NCBI GenBank assembly: GCA_938008535.1
Contig: CALLKF010000010.1
Location: forward strand, 1-23,585
DNA from: an uncultured Saprospirales bacterium
Lineage (GTDB): Bacteria; Bacteroidota; Bacteroidia; Chitinophagales; JADIYW01
Reading direction: 5' to 3'
DNA: 23,585 nt
Under the pieces are notes generated by a model. The model worked only from the letters and a program-made list of their open reading frames with translations. It was not told the DNA's origin and did not search any database. The translations under genes and the position numbers were made by a program. Positions within the stretch are counted from its first letter, which is position 1; every line of letters begins with the position of its first letter. Below, piece by piece: positions 15,786 to 23,112 of the stretch.

Positions 15786-17252
15786 TTATTTACTCAAATC
15801 ATTAAATGTTTGTTGCAATATTGCTTTGTCATCGAATGGAAATTTCACTCCATTTATTTCCTGATATTTTTCGTGCCCTTTTCCAGCCAATAAAATAATA
15901 TCTTTTGCTTGTGCTAAATTCACTGCTACTTTTATCGCTTCATTTCTATCGGTAATCGTCATCACTTTATTGTAGTTGTGTGCTGGCACACCAGCTTGCA
16001 TTTGTTTTAAAATATCTTCTGGATTTTCGTTGCGTGGATTGTCAGATGTCAAAATAACTTTGGTTGACAATTCGCTTGCAATGTGCGCCATATCAGGACG
16101 TTTGGCTGCATCTCGATTGCCTCCACAGCCGACAACCGTAATCACATTTTCGTTTCCTGTACGAATTTCATTAATCGTATCTAACACATTTTTCAATGCA
16201 TCTGGTGTATGCGAATAATCAACGATTCCAATGATTTTTTGGTTTGAAGAAATTTGATAATCGAATCTACCTTCAGCGCCTTTTAAAACTGAAATTGCAG
16301 CCAGCGCTTCTTGCTTATCCATTCCTAACAAAATACAGATTGCATAAATGGTTAGTAAATTATACGCATTGAAGCGACCAATCATTTGTGTATGCACATC
16401 AATATTATCAATTTGTATGACTAAACCAGAAAAAGCATTTTCTAAAATCTTAAAACGAAAATTGGCTACTGTTTTTATTGCATACGTATATTTTTTTGCA
16501 ACAGTATTTTGCAACATCACATTGCCACGTTTATCATCAATGTTTGTTAAGGCAAAAGCATCACTACTTAAATTGTCAAAGAATTTTTTCTTTGCATAAA
16601 TGTAATCTTGAAATGTTTTGTGATAATCTAAATGATCGTGCGAAATATTAGTAAACGCTGCACCCGCGAACTGCAAGCCTGCAATTCTATCTTGATCAAT
16701 TGCATGTGAACTCACTTCCATAAATGCATAGTTGCAATTAGCATCCACCATTTGTTTTAACAAAGCATTTAACTCAACTGGATTTGGTGTTGTATGCGTT
16801 GACGGAATTATTTCATCATTAATTTTATTTTCAATAGTTGAAATCAACCCTACATTTTCACCTTTATTTTTATAGAGTTCGTATAACAATGTTGCAACTG
16901 TTGTTTTGCCATTTGTTCCAGTAACACCAACTAATTTTAATTTTTGTGATGGATTATCATAAAAATTGCAAGCCAATAATGCACTTGTTTGGCGTGCATC
17001 TTTTACTTGAACGTAAGTTATAGTTTCATTTTTTTCTGTTGGAATTTCTTCACACACAATTGCACTTGCACCTTGTTCAATTACTTTTGAAATAAAATTA
17101 TGACCATCCACACTTACACCTTTTATTGCAAAAAACACATCACCATTCATTACTTTTCGTGAATCTAATTGCAATGCATTTATAGAAATATCTATTGAGC
17201 CAACAATTTGTATTGACTGAATGTTATTTAATATTTCTTTTAATGTTTTCAT
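15786..17252 (-). CDS. murE: UDP-MurNAc-L-Ala-D-Glu--meso-2,6-diaminopimelate ligase
   Basis: MurE adds the third residue of the stem peptide in the cytoplasm. The 488-residue protein has the N-terminal UDP-binding domain (ALQLDSRKVMNGDVFFAIKG), the P-loop GVTGTNGKTTVATLLY at about 109-124, HTTPNPVELNALL, the central-domain MEVSSHAIDQDRI and TNISHDHLDYHKT. The specificity motif TSDNPRNENPEDIL has DNPR at about 404-407, which marks the meso-diaminopimelate enzyme rather than the lysine one. LLAGKGHEKYQ closes the C-domain. The ATG start is 34 bases after the ftsI stop. murF, which often follows murE in Proteobacteria, is absent. Confidence 0.97.
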   Translation of the reverse strand: MKTLKEILNNIQSIQIVGSIDISINALQLDSRKVMNGDVFFAIKGVSVDGHNFISKVIEQGASAIVCEEIPTEKNETITYVQVKDARQTSALLACNFYDNPSQKLKLVGVTGTNGKTTVATLLYELYKNKGENVGLISTIENKINDEIIPSTHTTPNPVELNALLKQMVDANCNYAFMEVSSHAIDQDRIAGLQFAGAAFTNISHDHLDYHKTFQDYIYAKKKFFDNLSSDAFALTNIDDKRGNVMLQNTVAKKYTYAIKTVANFRFKILENAFSGLVIQIDNIDVHTQMIGRFNAYNLLTIYAICILLGMDKQEALAAISVLKGAEGRFDYQISSNQKIIGIVDYSHTPDALKNVLDTINEIRTGNENVITVVGCGGNRDAAKRPDMAHIASELSTKVILTSDNPRNENPEDILKQMQAGVPAHNYNKVMTITDRNEAIKVAVNLAQAKDIILLAGKGHEKYQEINGVKFPFDDKAILQQTFNDLSK

Positions 17253-17265
17253 TTTTACTTTTCAA

Positions 17266-17283
17266 GACGCATTTAATGTGTCA
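17266..17283. repeat. GACGCATTTAATGTGTC palindromic word in the ftsI-murE spacer
   Basis: GACGCAT-TTA-ATGTGTC pairs as a 7-bp stem with one G-T wobble. On the minus strand it reads TGACACATTAAATGCGTC, closely related to the plus-strand word at 14411-14428. It lies 13 bases before the murE ATG. No T-tract follows on the coding strand, so it is not an obvious terminator. Confidence 0.55.
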
Positions 17284-17286
17284 TTA

Positions 17287-19386
17287 CTAATTTAAATACA
17301 GCTGTATTAAACTGCCTTTATTTATTGGCATTCCAGCTGATATTGACTGATTGATTACTTTTCCTTTTCCTGAAAAAACAACTTTTAAACCAACGTTTTC
17401 TAATAAATAAATCGCATCATCTAACAACAAACCTTTTACATTTGGAATCGTTTTTTTATTAAAATCAATTTGACCAATCATTCTTTTATTTGTGCTATCT
17501 GTTTTTATCATTGCAAAATCCCAATCTTCTCTTAATTCGAAGTTGATGCGCAATTTTTTATTGATATTTTTTATTACATCTGTTGAAGCCATTACTATTG
17601 GCATCGGCAGTTCAGCAATTGTAGAATCTTTGTTGATAGCTTTATTTGATTTAATGTTTGATGTGATAATTTTATCAGCCATGATTCTAAAAATTGGCGC
17701 AGAAACAGCACCACCAGTTGTCAGCATACCTTGTGGACCACCAACTACTACAATGCAAGAATACATTGGATCATCTGCTGGAAAAAAACCAACGAATGAT
17801 GATAAATTTTTATTTGTGTAACCTGTATTTCCGAAACTCATTTTTGCCGTACCTGTTTTTCCAGCAATGCGATAATGCGATGTATAGATACCACGACCTG
17901 TTCCATTCGGATCTTCCACCACGCGCAACATCAACTCTTTTGCCCATTGTGCGGCTTGTGGCTTACAAATTTTTACTTTATTAACCTGTGGTTTATAATC
18001 GCGAATAACCGTTCCATTGTCTAATACTTGCTGCACTAAATATGGTTTCACGCGTGTTCCGCCATTTGCAATTGCATTATAAAAGGCCAAGATTTGTAAC
18101 GGTGTAAATTTTACTTCATACCCGTGAGCCATCCAAGCTAACGACATACCACTCCATTTTTCTGGTTTGCGAATCATTGGTGATGCTTCGCCTTTTAAAT
18201 CAATTTTTGTTGTGCTTGTTAAACCAAACTGTTCTAACTTTTTGTAATATTTTTGTTTGTCTTTCGCATAAAATTTATTAATCCATTTTGCAATTGCTAC
18301 GTTTGAAGAAATAGCCAACGCTTTGCCTGGTGTTAAAAAAGTATATTGTGTATTGTGTCCATCATCAGTTAAAGGTTGACCACCAAAAACTGCGCTAGCA
18401 TGATTTGTATTAATAGAATCCAAAGGTGTAATGAAGCCATCATCAAACAACGCTAAGTAGCCAGCTGCTTTGAAAACAGAACCAGGCTCGTTGCTCAAAC
18501 CAAGCGCGTAATTATAAATTTCAGCATAGTTTTCGTCTTTCGTTTTACCCAAATTTGCAATTGCTTTTATTGCGCCTGTTTTCACTTCCATTAATATTGC
18601 GCAACCAAATTCTGCTTGATATTCTAAAAGCTTATCATGTAATGTTGTTTCTGCAATATCTTGCAAGCCTAAATCAATTGTGGTAATTATATCGTATCCA
18701 TTTTTTGGCTCAATTTGTCCTGTACTTTTTATTGGAATCCATTCGCCACCAGCAATTTTTTGTTTTAACAATTTTCCTTCAACACCGCTTAATAATGAAT
18801 CTGCTGCTTCTTCTAAGCCAATATCCTGTGCGTTTTCACGAATTAAACCGATAGTTCGTTGAGCTAAAAAACCAAAAGGATTTTTACGTTCCTGGTGTGT
18901 TTCAACAATCAAACCGCCTTTAAATTTTCCTTCGCGAAAAAGTGGCCATTCTTTTATTTCTTTTAATAATGTGTAATCAGCTTTATCGCATAAAGCGAAA
19001 TAACGTTTCTTTTGTTTGCGTGCTTTTATTAATTGCCTTTTATATTCTTCAATAGAATTTTGATTAAAATTTTTCCACATATAATATGCTAAGGAATCCA
19101 CATTGCGCTTAAAAATTTCATCTTTCATTGCTTTAGATGCGAAGTCGATATGCAATTCAAAATATGGAACTGATGTTGCTAATAATTTATCATCTGCTGA
19201 ATAAATATTTCCGCGTTCGGCTGGAATATCAAACACATTTGTAGTTAATGAATCTGCTAAAGATTTCCAATAACCGTGTTTATAGGTTTGAATTTGATAC
19301 ACTTTTCCTAACACAGCAATACCAAATAAGCAGCATAACGCACCAATTAGGTAAATACGAAATAATATGTTCGACTTAATATTCAA
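17287..19386 (-). CDS. ftsI: Septal transpeptidase FtsI (PBP3) with PASTA domain
   Basis: FtsI is the class B penicillin-binding protein that cross-links septal peptidoglycan with FtsW. The 699 residues comprise a short basic tail, a membrane anchor (about 9-28), the PBP dimerisation region (FDIPAERGNIYSADDKLLATS onward) and the transpeptidase domain with S303-xx-K306 (GSVFK), S360-S-N362 and K510-T-G512. A C-terminal PASTA domain (about 646-699, IPNVKGLLLDDAIYLLENVGLKVV) is typical for this phylum and absent from E. coli FtsI. The start is unusual: TTG, in a TTGA overlap with the ftsL-like stop codon. The next in-frame Met is beyond the membrane anchor, so an internal ATG cannot replace it. 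Translational coupling to the upstream gene is likely. Confidence 0.96.
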   Translation of the reverse strand: MNIKSNILFRIYLIGALCCLFGIAVLGKVYQIQTYKHGYWKSLADSLTTNVFDIPAERGNIYSADDKLLATSVPYFELHIDFASKAMKDEIFKRNVDSLAYYMWKNFNQNSIEEYKRQLIKARKQKKRYFALCDKADYTLLKEIKEWPLFREGKFKGGLIVETHQERKNPFGFLAQRTIGLIRENAQDIGLEEAADSLLSGVEGKLLKQKIAGGEWIPIKSTGQIEPKNGYDIITTIDLGLQDIAETTLHDKLLEYQAEFGCAILMEVKTGAIKAIANLGKTKDENYAEIYNYALGLSNEPGSVFKAAGYLALFDDGFITPLDSINTNHASAVFGGQPLTDDGHNTQYTFLTPGKALAISSNVAIAKWINKFYAKDKQKYYKKLEQFGLTSTTKIDLKGEASPMIRKPEKWSGMSLAWMAHGYEVKFTPLQILAFYNAIANGGTRVKPYLVQQVLDNGTVIRDYKPQVNKVKICKPQAAQWAKELMLRVVEDPNGTGRGIYTSHYRIAGKTGTAKMSFGNTGYTNKNLSSFVGFFPADDPMYSCIVVVGGPQGMLTTGGAVSAPIFRIMADKIITSNIKSNKAINKDSTIAELPMPIVMASTDVIKNINKKLRINFELREDWDFAMIKTDSTNKRMIGQIDFNKKTIPNVKGLLLDDAIYLLENVGLKVVFSGKGKVINQSISAGMPINKGSLIQLYLN

Positions 19387-19796
19387 TGCAATGTTCCTTT
19401 TGGTACTTCAATTTTTTTGGGTGCTTCTTGTAATGATTTTAAACCGTATGGTTCTACTATTTTTTGTAATTCTGATTGTTTGCTTTTTTGATTCATAATA
19501 GTCTTAACTGTCATAAATTCCCAACGCAATTCTTTTATATTATTTTCTTTTTCGGTGATACTTCTATTTAATTTAACTGCCAAGTGTGTATTAAAAATTT
19601 CTAAAACACCGATACCAACGATTGCTACAACAAACAAAAAATTATGCATTACTTGCGCATACGAAATCCATTCTGCAATGCCGAAGAAGCGTAACACCGT
19701 TTCAATTATTTTTTGAAACTGGTTTTGTGTTTTTTCAATTACAACATCATCCGTTGTAATTATTTCTTCTTCAATATCTGTTTGTGGTTCGGTCAT
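19383..19796 (-). CDS. ftsL: FtsL-like bitopic division protein
   Basis: This small divisome component normally pairs with FtsQ and a FtsB-type partner and activates FtsW-FtsI. The 137 residues have an acidic cytoplasmic tail (about 1-48), one membrane segment (about 51-69, NFLFVVAIVGIGVLEIF) and a periplasmic coiled-coil-like helix (about 72-112, NRSITEKENNIKELRWEFMTVKTIMNQKSKQSELQK) ending in EPYGLKSLQEAPKKI. The shape, small size and position between rsmH and ftsI match FtsL; sequence conservation of FtsL is low, so the name rests mostly on context and topology. The cytoplasmic tail is longer than in E. coli FtsL. Its stop overlaps the ftsI TTG start. Confidence 0.85.
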   Translation of the reverse strand: MTEPQTDIEEEIITTDDVVIEKTQNQFQKIIETVLRFFGIAEWISYAQVMHNFLFVVAIVGIGVLEIFNTHLAVKLNRSITEKENNIKELRWEFMTVKTIMNQKSKQSELQKIVEPYGLKSLQEAPKKIEVPKGTLH

Positions 19797-19833
19797 TAAT
19801 AGTTTTGACAGTTGAATGATTTGCTTTTTATGG

Positions 19834-20739
19834 TTAATCTATTTTCTCTGCAATTCTTAATTTTGCACTTCGTGAACGTGGATTTGATTTTAATTCTGCA
19901 ACACCAGCTTCGATTGGTTTTTTGGTAATTACTTTTAAATGATGTTCAAAATTTCCATACAAATCTTTTACTGGTTCGTTTTCAAAATTTCCATGCTTCA
20001 TAAAATTTTTTGTCAATCTATCTTCTAAAGAATGATAACTCATGATTACGAGCCGACCATTTATATTTAGTATTTCCATTGATTGCTGTAAAAAATCTTT
20101 TATTGCATTGAGTTCGTCATTCACTTCAATTCTGATTGCTTGAAAAACCTGCGCATAATATTTTGCATCAATTCCTTTTGCAACTGTTTTACATACGTCA
20201 ACTAAATCTTTGGTTGTTTCAATTGGATGTATTGTACGTTGTTCCACAATTTTTTGTGCTAATGTTTTCGCATTAATCACTTCACCATAAAAACCTAAAA
20301 TTTGCTGCAGCTGCTCAGCACTATATTCATTCACTACATTTTTTGCACTGACGCCTTCTTTCACATTCATGCGCATATCTAACGGTGCATCAAAACGTGT
20401 TGCAAAACCACGCGATGGTTCATCAATTTGGTAAGATGAAATTCCAAAATCCGCTAAAATTCCATCTACTTTTGTAACACCATAGACTTTCAAAAACTTT
20501 TTCAGGTGACGATAATTTGCCTGGATCAACGTGAAGCGTTTGTCATCAATTACATTTCTTTTCGCATCATCATCTACATCAAAGGCAAACAATTTTCCGC
20601 GTTCATCAAGCTGTTCCAGAATCTTCTTGGAATGTCCACCACCACCAAAAGTTACGTCAACATAAATTCCGTTAGGTTTGATATTCAAGCCATCGATACA
20701 TTCGTTGAGCATTACTGGTGTGTGATATGAGTTGCTCAT
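19834..20739 (-). CDS. rsmH: 16S rRNA (cytosine(1402)-N(4))-methyltransferase
   Basis: RsmH (MraW) methylates N4 of C1402 in the 16S rRNA decoding centre using S-adenosylmethionine. The 301-residue protein begins SYHTPVMLNECIDGL, the hallmark N-terminus of the family. The SAM-binding loop is YVDVTFGGGGHSKKIL (about 26-41). DGILADFGISSYQID, then RGFATRFDAPLDMRMN follow. The C-terminal conserved blocks are VIMSYHSLEDRLTKNFMK and NPRSRSAKLRIAEK. All expected motifs are present, and the length is normal. It follows mraZ by 15 bases, as is nearly universal in dcw clusters, with an ATG start. Confidence 0.97.
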   Translation of the reverse strand: MSNSYHTPVMLNECIDGLNIKPNGIYVDVTFGGGGHSKKILEQLDERGKLFAFDVDDDAKRNVIDDKRFTLIQANYRHLKKFLKVYGVTKVDGILADFGISSYQIDEPSRGFATRFDAPLDMRMNVKEGVSAKNVVNEYSAEQLQQILGFYGEVINAKTLAQKIVEQRTIHPIETTKDLVDVCKTVAKGIDAKYYAQVFQAIRIEVNDELNAIKDFLQQSMEILNINGRLVIMSYHSLEDRLTKNFMKHGNFENEPVKDLYGNFEHHLKVITKKPIEAGVAELKSNPRSRSAKLRIAEKID

Positions 20740-20754
20740 CTTTATTTTAAAGAA

Positions 20755-21210
20755 CTATTTATTTGCGTTTATTTTCGACCAAATTTCATCAGCCATATCT
20801 GCAAAATTTTCCGGTTCTTGAATATCTGCATGATATGTTTTGCTGTCCCAGATTTCTATTACATCGTGAAAAGCAGTGATGACAATTTCATCTTTGATAT
20901 CTACTGCATCCATCAATCTTTTTGAAAGTAAAATTCTGTCATTGCTATCCAATTCGACTTGAGTTGCCATTTGGTAGAAGTAGCGCAAAAAATCTCTTTC
21001 TTTATTTTGGAAATAGCTGAGTTTGCTCATTTCTTGCGTGATTTGCGTCCATTGTCTTTTGGGAAATAAGCGCAAGCATTTTCCCATTCCTTTATTCAGT
21101 ATATATTGATTGTCTTCGGTTTCGCCAATTTGTTGCAAAAGATTAGTAGGCAAACGCAATCTGCCTTTGCTATCCACTTTTACTTCATAATTTCCGGTTA
21201 AACCAATCAT
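20755..21210 (-). CDS. mraZ: Transcriptional regulator MraZ
   Basis: MraZ is the DNA-binding regulator encoded first in the dcw operon; it forms ring-shaped oligomers that bind tandem repeats before its own gene. The 151 residues hold two copies of the AbrB-like MraZ fold. The first opens with GNYEVKVDSKGRLRLPTNL, whose DxKGRxxLP is the family signature. The second has the degenerate counterpart ELDSNDRILLSKRL. The length is standard. The ATG at 21210 places the signature at the normal distance from the N-terminus. Upstream are a TATTTTTG -7 element and a TGGK repeat array at 10-bp spacing, consistent with autoregulation of the whole operon. Confidence 0.96.
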   Translation of the reverse strand: MIGLTGNYEVKVDSKGRLRLPTNLLQQIGETEDNQYILNKGMGKCLRLFPKRQWTQITQEMSKLSYFQNKERDFLRYFYQMATQVELDSNDRILLSKRLMDAVDIKDEIVITAFHDVIEIWDSKTYHADIQEPENFADMADEIWSKINANK

Positions 21211-21235
21211 TTATCTGTTTTCTTTCTGTTGAATA

Positions 21236-21243
21236 CAAAAATA
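21236..21243 (-). promoter_or_regulatory. Candidate -7 element of the mraZ/dcw promoter
   Basis: The minus strand reads TATTTTTG, a full match to TAnnTTTG, 25 bases before the mraZ ATG. A -33 element 20 bases upstream would fall exactly on the proximal TGGK unit (21264-21267). A TTTG also lies at 21258-21261 but only 14 bases away. It is the only full match I found before mraZ. Confidence 0.55.
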
Positions 21244-21260
21244 GAAGAAAATTAACACAA

Positions 21261-21290
21261 ATTCCCACTTTCTACCATATTTTACCAACT
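21261..21290 (-). promoter_or_regulatory. Putative MraZ operator: three TGGK units at 10-bp period
   Basis: On the minus strand the decamers are TAGTTGGTAA, AATATGGTAG and AAAGTGGGAA, with TGGT, TGGT and TGGG at 21287-21284, 21277-21274 and 21267-21264. A degenerate TGTT continues the register at 21257-21254. Known MraZ sites are tandem TGGG-type (E. coli) or AAAGTGK-type (mollicutes) repeats with a 10-bp period, and the third unit fits both. Confidence 0.6.
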
Positions 21291-21332
21291 ATTAAAGATG
21301 TAAAAGTGCAAAAAATGTGAATAACTATAAAA

Positions 21333-21476
21333 ATGATGTTTATTAAATGTGGATATTGTGTGAAAGCACTTGTATTTATTGGACTTTTTATCTACACTGT
21401 ACTAATAACAGATTTAAAAATTGAGGATAATTTTGAAGAAAATAGTAGTCAAAACCGCGCAGAAGTCTTACTTTGA
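21333..21476 (+). CDS. Small single-pass membrane protein (47 codons), unrecognised
   Basis: The function is unknown. An uninterrupted 47-codon frame (ATG ATG start, TGA stop) encodes a short head MMFIKCGYC with a CxxC pair and one hydrophobic segment, about residues 12-26 (ALVFIGLFIYTVLIT). A polar tail follows (DLKIEDNFEENSSQNRAEVL). This head-membrane-acidic tail layout is what a real small membrane protein looks like, and the hydrophobic stretch is long enough to span the bilayer. It is divergent from mraZ and upstream of the large gene at 21512; its TGA overlaps a TTG in that gene's frame (TTGA), the same arrangement as at ftsL-ftsI. The second ATG (21336) is an equal start candidate. 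The frame is short, so chance cannot be excluded without homologues. Confidence 0.5.
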   Translation: MMFIKCGYCVKALVFIGLFIYTVLITDLKIEDNFEENSSQNRAEVLL

Positions 21477-21511
21477 AGAACTATTTATACCAAAAAGCAT
21501 TTAATAGTTGT

Positions 21512-22975
21512 ATGGAAAATCATTCGGTTGTTTTATTAATTCAAAAAATAGAGTTGCATTATCCAAAAGAATTGCAGAAACATTTTGCTGTTATTAAAAA
21601 ACAGCGATTAGAAAAATTATATAAACTTATTATCACCGCAAAAAACGCTGAACAACTTGACAAGAGTTTGTTGTTTAAAAAACTTTTTGCAAAAACGTAT
21701 TCCGAAAAGAATGATTATTTGTGGCGAAATGAAATACGAGTTTTAAAAGAAGAATTAGAAAAATTTTTGGTAGAAAAAGAACACGATAATTTTTCAAAAA
21801 CCAATCAAGCATATAATGATTGGTTGTTGATGCATGCATACGATAAATTAAAATTTACGGATGGCATGGATGAGAAGCACGAAAGTTTATTGAAAGAAAA
21901 AGACGATTATGCATCCTATAATTTTGTGTTAGATGCTTGCTTGTTACAGCTAAATAATCTGCATCATAAAGTGCCAGATTTAATGAAACGCATGAACGAA
22001 TATCCAGCGCAAATTAATGATAGTAAACAAGTATTAAATGATATGATTGCTGCTTATTGTGCAAAGCTGAATGTACAAAGTTCATACTACAATTGGATAT
22101 CTTACAATCACAAACTAGAACAAAGAGAAAGTTTAATATTGAATGAATTCCATATTACTTTAGAAAAAAATCCTATCAGTAACTTTCATAATAATTTTGC
22201 TCAATCGTTTACCATATCTGCTGATCCAAATTCGTTTGAAAGTCAGTTAATGCATTTGAATGAAGCCATTGAAATAATTGAACCACTTTACAAGAAAAAT
22301 AAACTTTTACATGAGGCACGTTTCTTAGTTTTAATGGCAAAAGGTAGAGAAATTTCATCCTTTGGTTATTTTTTAGAAGCACATGAAATATTGAGTAAAA
22401 TAAAAGCAGATGCAGACAAATTAAACATTCACAACAAAACTGTTTTTTATGTAAACTACATTACGAATTTAGTGAAATGTAAATTTTATAAAGAAGCATT
22501 GCATACTTTAGAGAATGAATTTACCATTGAAAACTCATTGTATAAAAACATGCTTTTGTACAATAGGTTGCTGTGCTATTTATTTTTGCGTGACACCAAA
22601 AACTTGGCTACTTATATCACTTATGATTTAGATGCTGCGCCATTTCCGCAAAACTATGTACTTAAAATGATAAAGTCTGCCTACTTTTATTTGATTGGTG
22701 AATATGAAACTGCGCTTTCTATTATTAATAGTTTATTGCAAGCAAAATCTTCTTCTGATAATATGCAATATTACCAACCTGTTGCTACTATATTTAAAAG
22801 ACTCTATACTGTTTCACAAAAAAATAGTTTCGTAAAAAAATGGTCAGAAAAAGACATAAAATCATTGCGAGATAGTATTCATGAATTTGAAGAAACCACA
22901 CCCAATGAATTTAAATTAGTCTCTACATATTTATGGTTAAAAGATGAAATACAGCTAAATCTAATCAAAAAATAG
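21512..22975 (+). CDS. Large helical hypothetical protein, paralogue of the protein at 343-1782
   Basis: The function is not recognised. The 487-residue product is soluble-looking and helix-rich, without signal peptide, membrane segment or catalytic motif; the repeated hydrophobic pattern suggests a TPR-like solenoid. It shares with the protein of 343-1782 the FKKLFAK...NDYLWRNE block (about 55-80), the YITNLVK...YKEAL block in the middle and the YLWLKDE ending. The frame is open further upstream to a TTG at 21473, which overlaps the stop of the small membrane ORF. I chose the ATG because from it the first 59 residues align with the paralogue without a gap. The TTG start, adding 13 residues and coupling it to the small ORF, remains possible. 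Confidence 0.8.
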   Translation: MENHSVVLLIQKIELHYPKELQKHFAVIKKQRLEKLYKLIITAKNAEQLDKSLLFKKLFAKTYSEKNDYLWRNEIRVLKEELEKFLVEKEHDNFSKTNQAYNDWLLMHAYDKLKFTDGMDEKHESLLKEKDDYASYNFVLDACLLQLNNLHHKVPDLMKRMNEYPAQINDSKQVLNDMIAAYCAKLNVQSSYYNWISYNHKLEQRESLILNEFHITLEKNPISNFHNNFAQSFTISADPNSFESQLMHLNEAIEIIEPLYKKNKLLHEARFLVLMAKGREISSFGYFLEAHEILSKIKADADKLNIHNKTVFYVNYITNLVKCKFYKEALHTLENEFTIENSLYKNMLLYNRLLCYLFLRDTKNLATYITYDLDAAPFPQNYVLKMIKSAYFYLIGEYETALSIINSLLQAKSSSDNMQYYQPVATIFKRLYTVSQKNSFVKKWSEKDIKSLRDSIHEFEETTPNEFKLVSTYLWLKDEIQLNLIKK

Positions 22976-23046
22976 AATTTTTAATTTAATTCAAACATTT
23001 CTATTTCAACAACTTAAGTAGAATACTTTCAATTTACTACTCACAA

Positions 23047-23077
23047 AATCAAAATACTTCGTTTTGATTCATTTTTT
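23047..23077 (+). terminator. Terminator-like hairpin after the large hypothetical gene
   Basis: AATCAAAA (23047-23054) and TTTTGATT (23062-23069) form a perfect 8-bp stem with loop TACTTCG, followed by CA and T6 (23072-23077). The stem is AT-rich, so strength is uncertain. It would end the transcript of the gene that stops at 22975. Confidence 0.5.
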
Positions 23078-23110
23078 GTTTGATGCAGTTTTACATCAAC
23101 AAAAAATGAA
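23068..23110 (+). promoter_or_regulatory. Long leader hairpin ending at the lipoprotein start
   Basis: The left arm (23068-23085, TTCATTTTTTGTTTGATG) pairs with the right arm (23094-23110, CATCAACAAAAAATGAA) over 17 bp with one bulged T and an 8-base loop. The right arm ends 2 bases before the ATG at 23113. It could control translation initiation or be part of a tandem terminator. Confidence 0.5.
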
Positions 23111-23112
23111 TT

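Noticed and set aside
17492..17821. Plus-strand 109-codon frame inside ftsI
   Set aside because: It lies antisense to the C-terminal part of the transpeptidase gene, whose motifs are intact; it shows no own signature and is a shadow.
21473..21511. TTG start for the large gene downstream of the small membrane ORF
   Set aside because: Starting at the ATG (21512) gives a gapless 59-residue alignment with the paralogue; the TTG is kept only as an alternative.
21211..21511. tRNA or structured RNA gene in the mraZ upstream region
   Set aside because: I found no cloverleaf arms or GC-rich conserved stems; the region is explained by the operator, the promoter and the small ORF.
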